DNA from: Pseudomonas sp.
GTDB lineage: Bacteria > Pseudomonadota > Gammaproteobacteria > Pseudomonadales > Pseudomonadaceae
Assembly: GCA_029239415.1 (NCBI GenBank)
Contig: JAQZAY010000032.1
Coordinates: 1 to 19,425 of the forward strand
Length of the DNA stretch: 19,425 bases
Direction of reading: 5' to 3'
The notes beneath the pieces are model-generated. The model was not told the origin of the DNA. It was given only the letters and a program-made list of their open reading frames with translations, and searched no databases. Below are positions 1-8,022 of the stretch, piece by piece. How positions within the stretch are numbered: the stretch's first letter is position 1; every line of letters begins with the position of its first letter. A program made the translations under genes and the position numbers.

Positions 1-75
1 GAGCGTTTCATCGATACCTACCAGCGTATCGGCATCGACCCCTTCAAGGAGCGCGTCTATGCAGCGAATCATTAA
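1..75 (+). CDS. cysI: Sulfite reductase hemoprotein subunit, C-terminal end (partial)
   Basis: Only the last 24 codons lie in the window, in frame 1, ending ERFIDTYQRIGIDPFKERVY then AANH and a TAA at 73-75. This tail resembles my recollection of the C-terminus of the pseudomonad nitrite/sulfite reductase hemoprotein, which reduces sulfite to sulfide in cysteine biosynthesis using siroheme and a 4Fe-4S cluster. None of the cofactor-binding residues is in view. The next gene overlaps its end by 17 bases and encodes a DUF934 protein, the usual neighbour of cysI in Pseudomonas, which supports the call. Another siroheme reductase cannot be excluded from so short a piece. Confidence 0.7.
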   Translation, partial: ERFIDTYQRIGIDPFKERVYAANH

Positions 76-553
76 GCACCAGCAGATCGTCGACGAAACC
101 TGGCACCTGCTGCCCAAGGAGGCCTCGTTCGACGAGCTGACCAATTGCGACGACTACATCGTGCCGTTGCAGCTGTGGCGCGACCACGGCCACGCCCTGA
201 AAGCCCGTGACGGCGGCCTCGGCATCTGGCTGGACAGCGACGAACAGGCCGAGGAGATCGGCGATGACGTGCACCACTTCCAGGTCATCGCCCTGAACTT
301 CCCGGCCTTCACGGACGGACGCAGCTACTCCAACGCCCGCCTATTGCGCGACCGTTATCAGTACAAGGGCGAGTTGCGCGCCATCGGCGACGTGTTGCGC
401 GACCAGTTGTTCTACATGGCGCGCTGCGGGTTCGATGCGTTCGCGATACGCGCCGACAAGGATCCGGAGGCCGCGCTCGAAGGGTTGAAGGATTTCTCGG
501 TGACCTACCAGGCCGCGACCGACGAGCCTTTGCCTCTGTTCCGTCGTCGCTGA
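59..553 (+). CDS. DUF934 family protein, partner of sulfite reductase
   Basis: This 164-residue soluble protein fits DUF934, a family encoded beside sulfite reductase or cysH in proteobacteria. The recognisable core is near residues 86-130: DGRSYSNARLLRDR, then YKGELRAIGDVLRDQ and MARCGFDAF. There is no signal peptide or membrane segment. The start is well supported: AAGGAG at 46-51 sits seven bases before the ATG at 59, inside the end of cysI, so translation is probably coupled to the reductase. The biochemical role is not established. A part in supplying electrons to, or assembling, the sulfite reductase is an inference from gene context alone. A strong hairpin follows six bases after the stop. 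Confidence 0.88.
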   Translation: MQRIIKHQQIVDETWHLLPKEASFDELTNCDDYIVPLQLWRDHGHALKARDGGLGIWLDSDEQAEEIGDDVHHFQVIALNFPAFTDGRSYSNARLLRDRYQYKGELRAIGDVLRDQLFYMARCGFDAFAIRADKDPEAALEGLKDFSVTYQAATDEPLPLFRRR

Positions 554-558
554 CATGA

Positions 559-586
559 CCCTGGGGCCGCCACCGTGGCCCCAGGG
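559..586 (+). terminator. Hairpin closing the cysI-DUF934 unit
   Basis: The perfect 10-bp stem CCCTGGGGCC/GGCCCCAGGG (559-568 and 577-586) encloses an eight-base loop and begins six bases after the DUF934 stop. No T-run follows on either strand, so it may act with Rho, as an mRNA-stabilising stem, or as a two-sided stop between the convergent units. Confidence 0.5.
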
Positions 587-665
587 CTGCCGCCTCGAGC
601 GCCCGCTGACGGCAGAGGCCACGCCTATCCAGACACGCCTCCAACGGCTTCAGCGTTTCGCGCCA

Positions 666-688
666 GCGCAGCACGCACGACGCTGCGC
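666..688. terminator. Hairpin downstream of the NEL gene
   Basis: A 7-bp perfect stem GCGCAGC/GCTGCGC (666-672 and 682-688) with a nine-base loop lies 18 bases past the minus-strand stop of the NEL fragment. There is no T-run on the minus side. It is a weak terminator candidate only. Confidence 0.25.
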
Positions 689-705
689 CGAAGCAGCGAC
701 GGGGC

Positions 706-1402
706 TCAGCGTGGGGCCTGCTCTAGTTCCTCCAGCGTCAGTGTCAGCAACAGCCTGTGCTCGGCCTGCTGGCGCTCGCCAGCCAGCTGCTCGGCCTTGT
801 CCAGATAGGCCTGCTCGCCGAACAGCGTGCTCCAGCCCTCGAGCCCTTCGAGCCGCAGGTGAAACGGCCTGTTCATCTCTTCGATCAGATGCCCGAAACG
901 CTGGCGCAGATGGTCTACCCAGAAATCGCGTTGCACCAGGGATTCTGCGACCGCACGGTGGGTCTCGGTGGCCAGGATGGTCGTACGTGCCAGATTGATA
1001 TCGGACGCAGTGACTCGGCTGTGCGAGCCGAAATACATGTAGTCTGGCTGCTCGGGCAATCCGAGCGGTCCGGCCAGGTAGACCCGGTAAGCCATGATGA
1101 CTTCGGTGTCGTCCACGGGCCGTGGCGAGGGCTCGCTTCGCAGCCTTTGGATATGAGCGGCCGCCATGCGGTCCACTTCGTCGAGTCGATACAGCGAGCG
1201 CCCCAGCCTCAGCAGCGCTCGCGTGGCCAGCGCCCCGGTCTGACCCTGCGTACACTCGGCCACGAGGGTATGCACCTCCAGCTGACTGAGAATGAGCAGT
1301 GCGCGGTCAGCGCATGTGCGAGGGCCGGCGGCCTGTTGGAACAGCGCTTCCCTGACCTGGCTGTCACGTTCGCAGGCACGCAGGATACGCCACACGCGCG
1401 CG
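706..1402 (-). pseudogene. Out-of-frame C-terminal part of the NEL E3 ubiquitin ligase domain
   Basis: About 231 codons, out of frame with the gene at 1364-5038, continue that protein. They start at VWRILRACERDSQ and end EELEQAPR with TGA at 706-708. The segment holds the likely catalytic cysteine of the NEL fold in GPRTCADR (cysteine codon 1312-1314, about residue 1243 of the repaired protein), followed by ALLILSQLEVHTLV. In IpaH/SspH ligases this cysteine accepts ubiquitin from the host E2. Further family-like stretches are LGRSLYRLDEVDRMAAAHI, VIMAYRVYLAGPLGLPEQP and SDINLARTTILATETH. No start codon with a Shine-Dalgarno sequence precedes the segment, so it is unlikely to be made alone. 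It is either the severed end of a damaged gene or the second half of one restored by slippage at the CG tract. A sequencing error would look the same. Confidence 0.8.
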
Positions 1403-4400
1403 CAACCGCTTCGGTTGTCGCTTGAACTCATTGGACTGGCCCAGATCGGCGAAAAAGCGCAGCAGGTCTTCGCTGCCTGGCTCAGCCTCCAGCCTGTCCC
1501 AGATGCCCTGGTGCTCGGCACGCTCCCTGCCTGACCAGTCGCCCAGCCAGTGATCGCGCGCGGTTGCATTGACAGGCACATGGGCCTGGACACTATCCGG
1601 AGCCTCGGACGTGGCCTGTCCCTCCTGGCTGGCTCGATTGATCTCGACCATGCTGGCGCTGTCGAGCGGGTTGTCGTGCATGAACAGACGCCGCAGGGAA
1701 AATTGCGACCATGACGTGCGCAACTGCTGAATGGCGTTGTCACGCAGGTCGACCTGCTCGACGAAGGGCCGCTGTCGTGGCCAGGTGGGCATCTGTGCGG
1801 TCAAGGTATCGCGCAACGACACATCGCGCAGGTTGCGCAGGGCAGCAAGGCTGGGCATGACCCCCAGCGGATTGCCGCTCAGCTCAAGGCGATGGAGCTG
1901 GGCCAGCAGGGCGATCCGCCGGTCGCTTTCGGCGTCCCAGACGATCCGGTTGTTCCCCAGCCTCAGCTCCCTCAGGTGCACCAGCGTGTCGAGCCCCTCG
2001 GGCAAACGCGTCAACCGGTTATGGCGTACATCCAGTATTCGCAGGTTCGTGAAGCGACTCAGGAACGAGGGAGGGAGCTGGGTCAGGCCCATGTCACGCA
2101 GTACCAGCTCGTGCACATGCCCGAAGTCGACGCTCTCTGGCAACGCCGGCAGACCACCGACGCGTTCGCCTTCGATGACCAGCCGTGCCCCATCGTAACC
2201 GCCACGCTTGCGTCGCCAGCAGCGACGAATGCGCGCGGCCACCTCATGCCGCCGAAGGGCTTGAAGCGAGGTGCCAGGCTCGGCCTGCCAGGCCTCGAGG
2301 GCCGCACGCAGGGTGGCCAGTTGCTGGTGCAGTTCATGCAGGTAGTTCCAGGGGTCGATGCCCCGCCCGCGCAGTTCGTGCAGAAACGCGTCGACGTCCG
2401 CCGTGGAAAACGTAGGGTAAAGCTGGCGCAAGCCGCGGCCGAACGCTTGCTGACTGCTTTCACCCCGTCCACTCAACGGATACCCGACGCGTCCGTCGCC
2501 GAGCCGCGACGGCGGCCTGAGCCTCTGGCGCTCGGTCACCAGGCCAAGCGCTCGTGCCGCGTCGAGACGTGACCGGCTGGCCTGCTCGGCCAGACGCTCA
2601 CCCAGCTCTGGCGCCGTCAGATCGGCCTTGCCGAGCAACAGCTTCTGCAAGGGGTCGAGCCTCAGCAAGAGCGCCTCGTTCAACGTGCCATCCTGGCGAC
2701 TGCCCGGCACGAGGCCGCCCAGGGCATCCACACACGCGTACCGGCCCTGCTTGCTGACGATCACCTTCGCCTCGGCGTCGACCGTCGCGGTCGACTGGGC
2801 AATCACGGCGCCATGCGGCGCGTCCTGACGAATCTCTATCCGTATGCCTTCCGGCCACGGCGCCACCGCCTCGATGAGGCCCAATGCCAACCTTTCCGTG
2901 TCCTGCCCCGCCATCTGGAGGATCAGCAGCCCTGCGCACGCACGGTCCAGACGCGCATCGTGCAGCGCCCAACGCGCTTGCTGGGCCAGCGCCAACGGCA
3001 CACGTCGCTCGTCCATCAGGCGCTGCACCTGTGCCTGGGTCGCATGTTCGACCCGTTCATTGGCGCATCGCGGCGTCAGCCCTGGGAAGTCACGCCGGAG
3101 CACCTGTGCGGCAGCCTGCACCACCGGTTGGCTCGCGGCTATCTGCGCTTCGAGCGCAGCACCTCGCTCGTCGGGGAATCGAAGGTGCACGTCATACCGG
3201 TGCAACGCGTCACGCAGCCGCGCAGGTGCCGGTGCATTTTCCAGGTGCAGGCCGCGAAGCTGATCCTCGGTCATGCCGGTGACACGCACTGCGAAGCGCA
3301 CCGCCTCGTCGCTGGCCCGGGCCGCCTCGCTGTCGAGGCGGCGCACCAGTTCACCGACATCGCTCCACGCCTGGGGCTGCTCCAGCGCATGCCGCCAGCC
3401 ACCCGCCACATTGCCCTCCACCGGTGGCGAATAGGCACCCTTGCGCCGGGGGTGGACGACTCGCCAGTGCGCCTGCTCGTGCGAACGCTCGAGCCTTAGC
3501 AGGCCCGCCTGCGTGCTCACATGACGCACATGCAAGTGGTGTGGCGCCGCTTCGGCCCCCTGAATGGCATAGCCGGGAAGGCTCGGATCAAGCAGGCGCA
3601 GCGCGCCAGAGTCGCCAACGACAGGAGCGAGGTCATCCACGAAACGCACGCGCTGGGCCACTCGCGCCACGGCGACAGAGGCACCTGCGATCAGCGCATT
3701 GCTCACGAGGCTCTCGGCGACGTTGAACAGGTGCGACATGGCCGCCTCACGATCACCCAGCGCCCAGTCCTCGTAGCCTTCGTACACGTCCCTGGCCAAC
3801 TGGACGGCCGCGACGCCCAGCATCACCACGCCCATCCCTGGCACGAACAGGCTGGCCAGCCCCAGCAGATCGAGCCCGGCGTCGACATAGCTCTCCAGTC
3901 GAGCGGCGCGGGCCTTGCGGTCTTCTTCACCGGTCGGCACGGCCAGCACCTTGGCGTCGGCCAGGATTGCAGCGACCTGCCGCTGGCGCAAGTGAACGAA
4001 CGCATTGCCGGCGATCGCTTCATGCCTGCCATCGATCTCGGCAGGCGTACTGGACGTCTCCTCGCGCAACAGGCGCGCCAGCGTACGGCCGAATGCCAGT
4101 TGATCCTCCTTGCCCAGCAACTGCTCGAAGAACGCCGAATAGCCTGGTACCGCAAGGCGTCCGGCCAGGGCGATCGACAGTGCACGCCAGGAGGCATGCA
4201 TGGACACGGTAGCGATGGGATCGCCTGGTATCCAGGCGATGATGGCCTCCAGGCGGGCGTCTGGCGAGGCATCCGATCGAACCTCGATGGCCAGCACACC
4301 GTTGATCCGCTTACCCAGTACCCGTATCTCGTGTGCCTTCAGTACGCAGGCGTCAGGCGGCACCACGGGCGTGGATGCCGCCCACGCCAACAAGCGTCGG

Positions 4401-5038
4401 TAGTTGTCCTGATCGAGGCCACCGCGTAGCCGGGCCAGGCAGGCATCCGCGACGAGGGCTGTTCGGAAAGCCTCCTCCAGCACTTGCTCGACGCCCTCTC
4501 GCGCGGCGCCCTGGGGCGTCAACACCGCCTTGATCTGACGCTGGTACTGACCACCGATGTCCAGCGTTCGACACAAGTGCGCGAAGCGCTCAGGCTTCAA
4601 GGCAACAGGCTGGCGGGCCGCATCGACGATCTGGGTCTCGGACGAGAAGGCAGCCGAGGCCGTTTCGCTGGCCTCGAAGTTGTGCAAGGCCGCCGCCAGC
4701 AGGCTCTGCTGGCTGACATGACGTTTGTAGGTCTGCGCCAGACCGAGGCTGGCACTGGCCTCGGGCAGGTAAGCCACCACGTTGATCTGGCTGGTACGCA
4801 CGTCCAGCTGGCATTCGAGCTCACGCTTGAGCACCGGCGCCAGCAAGGCCTCGGCGAACACCGGCAAGGCGGGAATGGCCGCGAGTACCTGCCGTGCCCG
4901 AGTATGGGCCCGCTGCTGCGCAAGCAGGTGCGTGCGCAGGGCGGCGCGCTGCTCGGCCGAGGCCGACCGAAACCAGGCGGGCAATTGACGGGCGATCAGG
5001 GTATCGATACTGGTGGCCGGGGCAAGATGGTCGGACAT
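1364..5038 (-). CDS. Large LRR / NEL-type E3 ubiquitin ligase-like effector, frameshifted before the catalytic site
   Basis: The readable frame gives 1224 residues; joined to the fragment at 706-1402 it would be about 1446, the usual size of pseudomonad NEL proteins. Residues about 20-400 fit the DUF6543/dermonecrotic-toxin-like region (for example RQLPAWFRSASAEQRAALR). Residues about 388-416 and 441-459 are hydrophobic and could enter a membrane. Leucine-rich repeats span about 963-1130 (LRILDVRHNRLTRLPEGL, LRELRLGNNRI, LHRLELSGNPL). The NEL domain begins near IWDRLEAEPGSEDLLRFF and breaks at RLRARV, where the frame changes and a stop follows eight codons later. The ATG at 5038 is preferred because AGAGG lies seven bases upstream; the longer frame back to 5215 has no ribosome site. 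NEL proteins of enteric pathogens are injected ligases. Delivery and host target here are unknown, and no secretion system is in the window. Confidence 0.85.
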   Translation of the reverse strand: MSDHLAPATSIDTLIARQLPAWFRSASAEQRAALRTHLLAQQRAHTRARQVLAAIPALPVFAEALLAPVLKRELECQLDVRTSQINVVAYLPEASASLGLAQTYKRHVSQQSLLAAALHNFEASETASAAFSSETQIVDAARQPVALKPERFAHLCRTLDIGGQYQRQIKAVLTPQGAAREGVEQVLEEAFRTALVADACLARLRGGLDQDNYRRLLAWAASTPVVPPDACVLKAHEIRVLGKRINGVLAIEVRSDASPDARLEAIIAWIPGDPIATVSMHASWRALSIALAGRLAVPGYSAFFEQLLGKEDQLAFGRTLARLLREETSSTPAEIDGRHEAIAGNAFVHLRQRQVAAILADAKVLAVPTGEEDRKARAARLESYVDAGLDLLGLASLFVPGMGVVMLGVAAVQLARDVYEGYEDWALGDREAAMSHLFNVAESLVSNALIAGASVAVARVAQRVRFVDDLAPVVGDSGALRLLDPSLPGYAIQGAEAAPHHLHVRHVSTQAGLLRLERSHEQAHWRVVHPRRKGAYSPPVEGNVAGGWRHALEQPQAWSDVGELVRRLDSEAARASDEAVRFAVRVTGMTEDQLRGLHLENAPAPARLRDALHRYDVHLRFPDERGAALEAQIAASQPVVQAAAQVLRRDFPGLTPRCANERVEHATQAQVQRLMDERRVPLALAQQARWALHDARLDRACAGLLILQMAGQDTERLALGLIEAVAPWPEGIRIEIRQDAPHGAVIAQSTATVDAEAKVIVSKQGRYACVDALGGLVPGSRQDGTLNEALLLRLDPLQKLLLGKADLTAPELGERLAEQASRSRLDAARALGLVTERQRLRPPSRLGDGRVGYPLSGRGESSQQAFGRGLRQLYPTFSTADVDAFLHELRGRGIDPWNYLHELHQQLATLRAALEAWQAEPGTSLQALRRHEVAARIRRCWRRKRGGYDGARLVIEGERVGGLPALPESVDFGHVHELVLRDMGLTQLPPSFLSRFTNLRILDVRHNRLTRLPEGLDTLVHLRELRLGNNRIVWDAESDRRIALLAQLHRLELSGNPLGVMPSLAALRNLRDVSLRDTLTAQMPTWPRQRPFVEQVDLRDNAIQQLRTSWSQFSLRRLFMHDNPLDSASMVEINRASQEGQATSEAPDSVQAHVPVNATARDHWLGDWSGRERAEHQGIWDRLEAEPGSEDLLRFFADLGQSNEFKRQPKRLRARVAYPACLRT
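1391..1403 (-). repeat. Alternating CACA-(CG)n tract at the NEL frameshift
   Basis: The plus strand reads CACACGCGCGCGC, with nine bases of strict C/G alternation at 1395-1403. It is exactly here that the minus-strand reading frame jumps. Adding one CG unit would give ...LRARVWRIL..., joining both halves with no other change. Removing one base would also restore the frame, but would drop the arginine before VWRIL. Short dinucleotide tracts can slip in replication, although this one is short. Confidence 0.6.
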
Positions 5039-5296
5039 GGCGAAGCCTCTCATGTACAAGGAGAGCCGAGTCTGGGCAGCCCTTTCCGGGCCCGGGCGGT
5101 AGCTATGTCTGGAGTGCCCTCGCGCCCGATCGTCACGCCTCGGGCGCACCGCTGCGCGCAGCGATGAAACCCGCGAAGGCTTTTGCTTTCGTATGCATCC
5201 CGGGCCGGTAATCACGACCCTTTTCTGCTACCGTAGACAGCCTTATGCCATGTGCCTACACGTCCGATCTCGTATGACGGACCGGGAGCGTTACCG
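5039..5296. other. Divergent intergenic region between the NEL gene and bphP
   Basis: These 258 bases separate two divergently read genes and should hold both promoters. I see no convincing paired -35/-10. A TGCTACCGT at 5226-5234 could be an extended -10 for bphP, and TAGCTA (minus strand, 5100-5105) a -10 for the NEL gene, both weak. No hrp-box-like pair (GGAACC...CCAC) was seen. A GC-rich palindrome lies near 5086-5098. Confidence 0.3.
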
Positions 5297-7540
5297 TTGA
5301 CCATCGCCGACCCTTCTCTCCAGCAAGCCATCGAACGCTGCGCCCAAGAGCCCATTCGCGTACCTGGCAGCATTCAGCCCCAAGGCTTCCTGCTCGTGCT
5401 GGACGAAAGCGATTTCAGCATTCTGCAAGCCAGCGAGAATGCCGAGCGCTGGCTGGGCCTGTCGGCGCACGCGCTGATCGGGCGGGACGCACGCCAGTTT
5501 CTGGATGCCGAATTCGACCTTGAGCTGAACCTGGAGCAGATGCCGGAACAGGAAAACTTCCCCTTCCACATCAGCAACGTGCGACTGTGCGCCGAGGGCG
5601 CCTCGGGCGATCTCCTGCAATTGCTGGTTCATCGCCATGACCAGGTCCTGCTGGCCGAGTTCGAACCGTGCAAGCGCATGGTCTCGCAGAACAGCCACTA
5701 TTGGCTGATCCGCGCCTTCGTCGGCAGCCTGCACCAGGTGGGCGACACCCATGACCTGCTGACGCGTAGCGTCCAGGAAATCAAGCGCCTGACCGGCTTT
5801 GGCCGGGTCAAGGCCTACTGCTTCGATGCCGAAGGCAATGGCCTGGTCCTGGCCGAAGAAGCCGAACCCGGCTATCCACGCTACCTGGGCTTGTGCTTTC
5901 CGGCCTCGGACATTCCGCGCCAGGCCCGCGAGCTGTATCGCATCAACCGGATCCGCCTGATCGGCGATGCCAACTACCAACCCGCTCGCCTGGTACCTGA
6001 AAACAACCCACGCACCGGCAAGCCGCTCGACCTCAGCTTCGCCTCGTTGCGCAGCGTCTCGCCCGTGCACCTGCACTACATGCGCAACATGGGCACCCTG
6101 GCGTCGATGTCGCTCTCGATCGTGGTGGAGGGCAAGCTGTGGGGATTGATCTCCTGTCACCACGATGAACCGCGGACGGTGGATTTCCAGACGCGCACTG
6201 CCTGCGAATTGCTGGCCAGCGTCCTGTCGCTGCAGATCGAGTCCCGCGAATCGCACACCAACACCCGCAAGCTGCTCGACTTGCGCCAGCACATCGTCAA
6301 GATGCTGTCGTCCATGGCCGACCATGACAGCGTGGCCCTGGGCCTGCTGGAGCTGCCCGAAGTGCTGCTGGCGTTCGCCGACGCCTCGGGCGCCGCGATC
6401 ATCAGCGCCGACCGCTGCGACGTCGTCGGGCAGACGCCGCCCACCGCGCAGATCACCGCCCTGGTCCATTGGCTGTCGCGCCGAGGCGACGAGAACGTCT
6501 TCCACACCGACAACGTACGCCGCGACATCGAAGAGCTGCCAGAGCTGGGCGAGCATGCCGCCGGCGTGCTGGCCCTGGCCATCTCGCAGATCCACTCACA
6601 CTACCTGGTCTGGTTCAGGCCCGAGCAGGCACGTACGGTCGAATGGGCCGGACGCCCGGAAAAACACCTCAGCCCGCAGGGCACGCTGGATCCGCGCAAC
6701 AGCTTCGAGCGCTGGCAGGAAGAGGTGCGTGACTTCAGCAAGCCGTGGGATCCGTTGGTGCTTGAAAGCAGCCTGGAGCTGCGCAACGCCGTGCTCGGCA
6801 TCGTTCTGCGCAAGGCCGAGGAGCTGGCTCAGCTGGCCAGCGAGCTGAAGCGCTCGAACAAGGAACTCGAGGCCTTCTCCTACAGTGTCTCCCATGACCT
6901 GCGCGCGCCCCTTCGGCACATCGCCGGCTATACCGAGCTGCTGGGCGAGATGGAAGCACAGACCTTGACCGAACGCGGCCAGCGCTTCCTGCAGCACATC
7001 GAGGAGGCGGCACGCTTCGCCGGCACCCTGGTCGACAACCTGCTCAATTTCTCGCAGATGGGCCGCTCTGCCCTGCGCCTGTCGGACGTCGACCCCAATG
7101 CGCTGATCGAAACCATCCGCGCCGAGCTGGCGCCCGATATCGAAGGCCGTCAGATCGACTGGCAGATCGCTTCGCTGCCCAAGGTCATCGCCGACCCGGC
7201 CTTCTTGAAGATGGTCTTGCAGAACCTGATCGCCAACGCCGTCAAATACAGCCGAGGCCGCACCCCGGCGCGTATCCAGATCGGTTATCGGCAAAGTGCG
7301 ACCCATACCGAGCTCTTCATCCGCGACAACGGCGTAGGCTTCGACATGACCTATGCTAACAAGCTGTTCGGGGTCTTCCAGCGCCTGCACCGCATGGAAG
7401 ATTTCGAGGGGACGGGCATCGGCCTGGCCAGCGTCCGGCGCATCATCGAACGCCACGATGGCGAGGTCTGGGCCGAAGGCCAGATCGACAAGGGGGCCAC
7501 GTTCCATTTTTCGCTGCCCCGACAACCGCTGCACGCTTGA
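5297..7540 (+). CDS. bphP: Bacteriophytochrome sensor histidine kinase
   Basis: This is a biliverdin-binding red/far-red photoreceptor kinase with PAS (about 1-115), GAF (135-310), PHY (315-490), HisKA (515-590) and HATPase (630-745) domains. The chromophore cysteine is Cys15 in ERCAQEPIRVPGSIQPQG. The GAF motif PASDIPRQA supplies Asp205; SPVHLHYMRNMG supplies His258 and SCHHDEP His288, matching the spacing of Asp207/His260/His290 in Deinococcus BphP. The PHY tongue has PRNSF. The phosphorylated His533 is in SYSVSHDLRAPLRH; nucleotide-binding boxes are NLIANAVKY, DNGVGF and GTGIGLA. I chose TTG 5297 because GGGAG lies eight bases before it. The in-frame GTG at 5252 lacks a ribosome site, and the 15 codons it adds include TTA and two GGA, rare in this genome type. 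The gene leads a three-gene operon. No heme oxygenase gene is adjacent, so biliverdin must come from elsewhere. Confidence 0.93.
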   Translation: MTIADPSLQQAIERCAQEPIRVPGSIQPQGFLLVLDESDFSILQASENAERWLGLSAHALIGRDARQFLDAEFDLELNLEQMPEQENFPFHISNVRLCAEGASGDLLQLLVHRHDQVLLAEFEPCKRMVSQNSHYWLIRAFVGSLHQVGDTHDLLTRSVQEIKRLTGFGRVKAYCFDAEGNGLVLAEEAEPGYPRYLGLCFPASDIPRQARELYRINRIRLIGDANYQPARLVPENNPRTGKPLDLSFASLRSVSPVHLHYMRNMGTLASMSLSIVVEGKLWGLISCHHDEPRTVDFQTRTACELLASVLSLQIESRESHTNTRKLLDLRQHIVKMLSSMADHDSVALGLLELPEVLLAFADASGAAIISADRCDVVGQTPPTAQITALVHWLSRRGDENVFHTDNVRRDIEELPELGEHAAGVLALAISQIHSHYLVWFRPEQARTVEWAGRPEKHLSPQGTLDPRNSFERWQEEVRDFSKPWDPLVLESSLELRNAVLGIVLRKAEELAQLASELKRSNKELEAFSYSVSHDLRAPLRHIAGYTELLGEMEAQTLTERGQRFLQHIEEAARFAGTLVDNLLNFSQMGRSALRLSDVDPNALIETIRAELAPDIEGRQIDWQIASLPKVIADPAFLKMVLQNLIANAVKYSRGRTPARIQIGYRQSATHTELFIRDNGVGFDMTYANKLFGVFQRLHRMEDFEGTGIGLASVRRIIERHDGEVWAEGQIDKGATFHFSLPRQPLHA

Positions 7541-7555
7541 GGACACCGCATCATC

Positions 7556-8017
7556 ATGCTCAAACCGATCCTGTTGGTCGAAGACAACCCCAGAGACCTG
7601 GAGTTGACCTTGCTGGCGCTGGAACGCAGTCAGTTGGCCAATGAAGTCATCGTCATTCGCGATGGCGCCGATGCCCTTGACTACCTGTTCCAGCGCAACG
7701 CGTTCGCGGACCGTGACCCCGGCAATCCCGCCGTGATGTTGCTGGACCTGAAACTGCCGAAGGTCGACGGCCTGGAAGTGTTGAAAATTGTCCGCGAGAC
7801 GCCGGCGCTGCGCAGCATTCCGACCGTCATGCTGACCTCTTCACGCGAAGAGCCCGACCTGGAACGCGCCTACGAGCTGGGCGTGAACGCCTACGTGGTC
7901 AAGCCTGTCGACTTCAAGGAATTCGTCGCGGCGATTTCCGACCTGGGCCTCTTCTGGGCCGTGCTCAACGAGCCGCCTCCCGGATCGCTGCGCCTGCCGC
8001 GTCGGGGTCCCAACTGA
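7556..8017 (+). CDS. Single-domain response regulator (Rcp1-like) of the phytochrome operon
   Basis: A 153-residue CheY-like receiver with no output domain. The acidic pocket is VEDN (Glu9, Asp10), the phosphate acceptor is Asp64 in LLDLKLPK, the switch residue is the threonine of MLTSS, and the conserved lysine is in VVKPVDF. The long loop before the acceptor (RNAFADRDPGNP) is typical of the Rcp1 group that takes phosphate from phytochrome kinases. The gene starts 15 bases after bphP; TGAGG over the bphP stop serves as its ribosome site, so the two are co-translated. It probably carries the light signal to a partner by protein contact; the partner is unknown, with the hybrid kinase encoded next as one candidate. 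Confidence 0.92.
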   Translation: MLKPILLVEDNPRDLELTLLALERSQLANEVIVIRDGADALDYLFQRNAFADRDPGNPAVMLLDLKLPKVDGLEVLKIVRETPALRSIPTVMLTSSREEPDLERAYELGVNAYVVKPVDFKEFVAAISDLGLFWAVLNEPPPGSLRLPRRGPN

Positions 8018-8022
8018 GCCCG

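Noticed and set aside
1390..1405. Programmed ribosomal frameshifting to make the full NEL protein
   Set aside because: The shift needed is +1 (or -2). No known slippery heptamer, stop-codon stall site or downstream pseudoknot is evident, so mutation, slippage or read error are simpler.
5291..6595. A 434-codon minus-strand open frame opposite bphP
   Set aside because: Same reason: the plus strand encodes an unmistakable phytochrome, and the antisense product has no recognisable motif or ribosome site.
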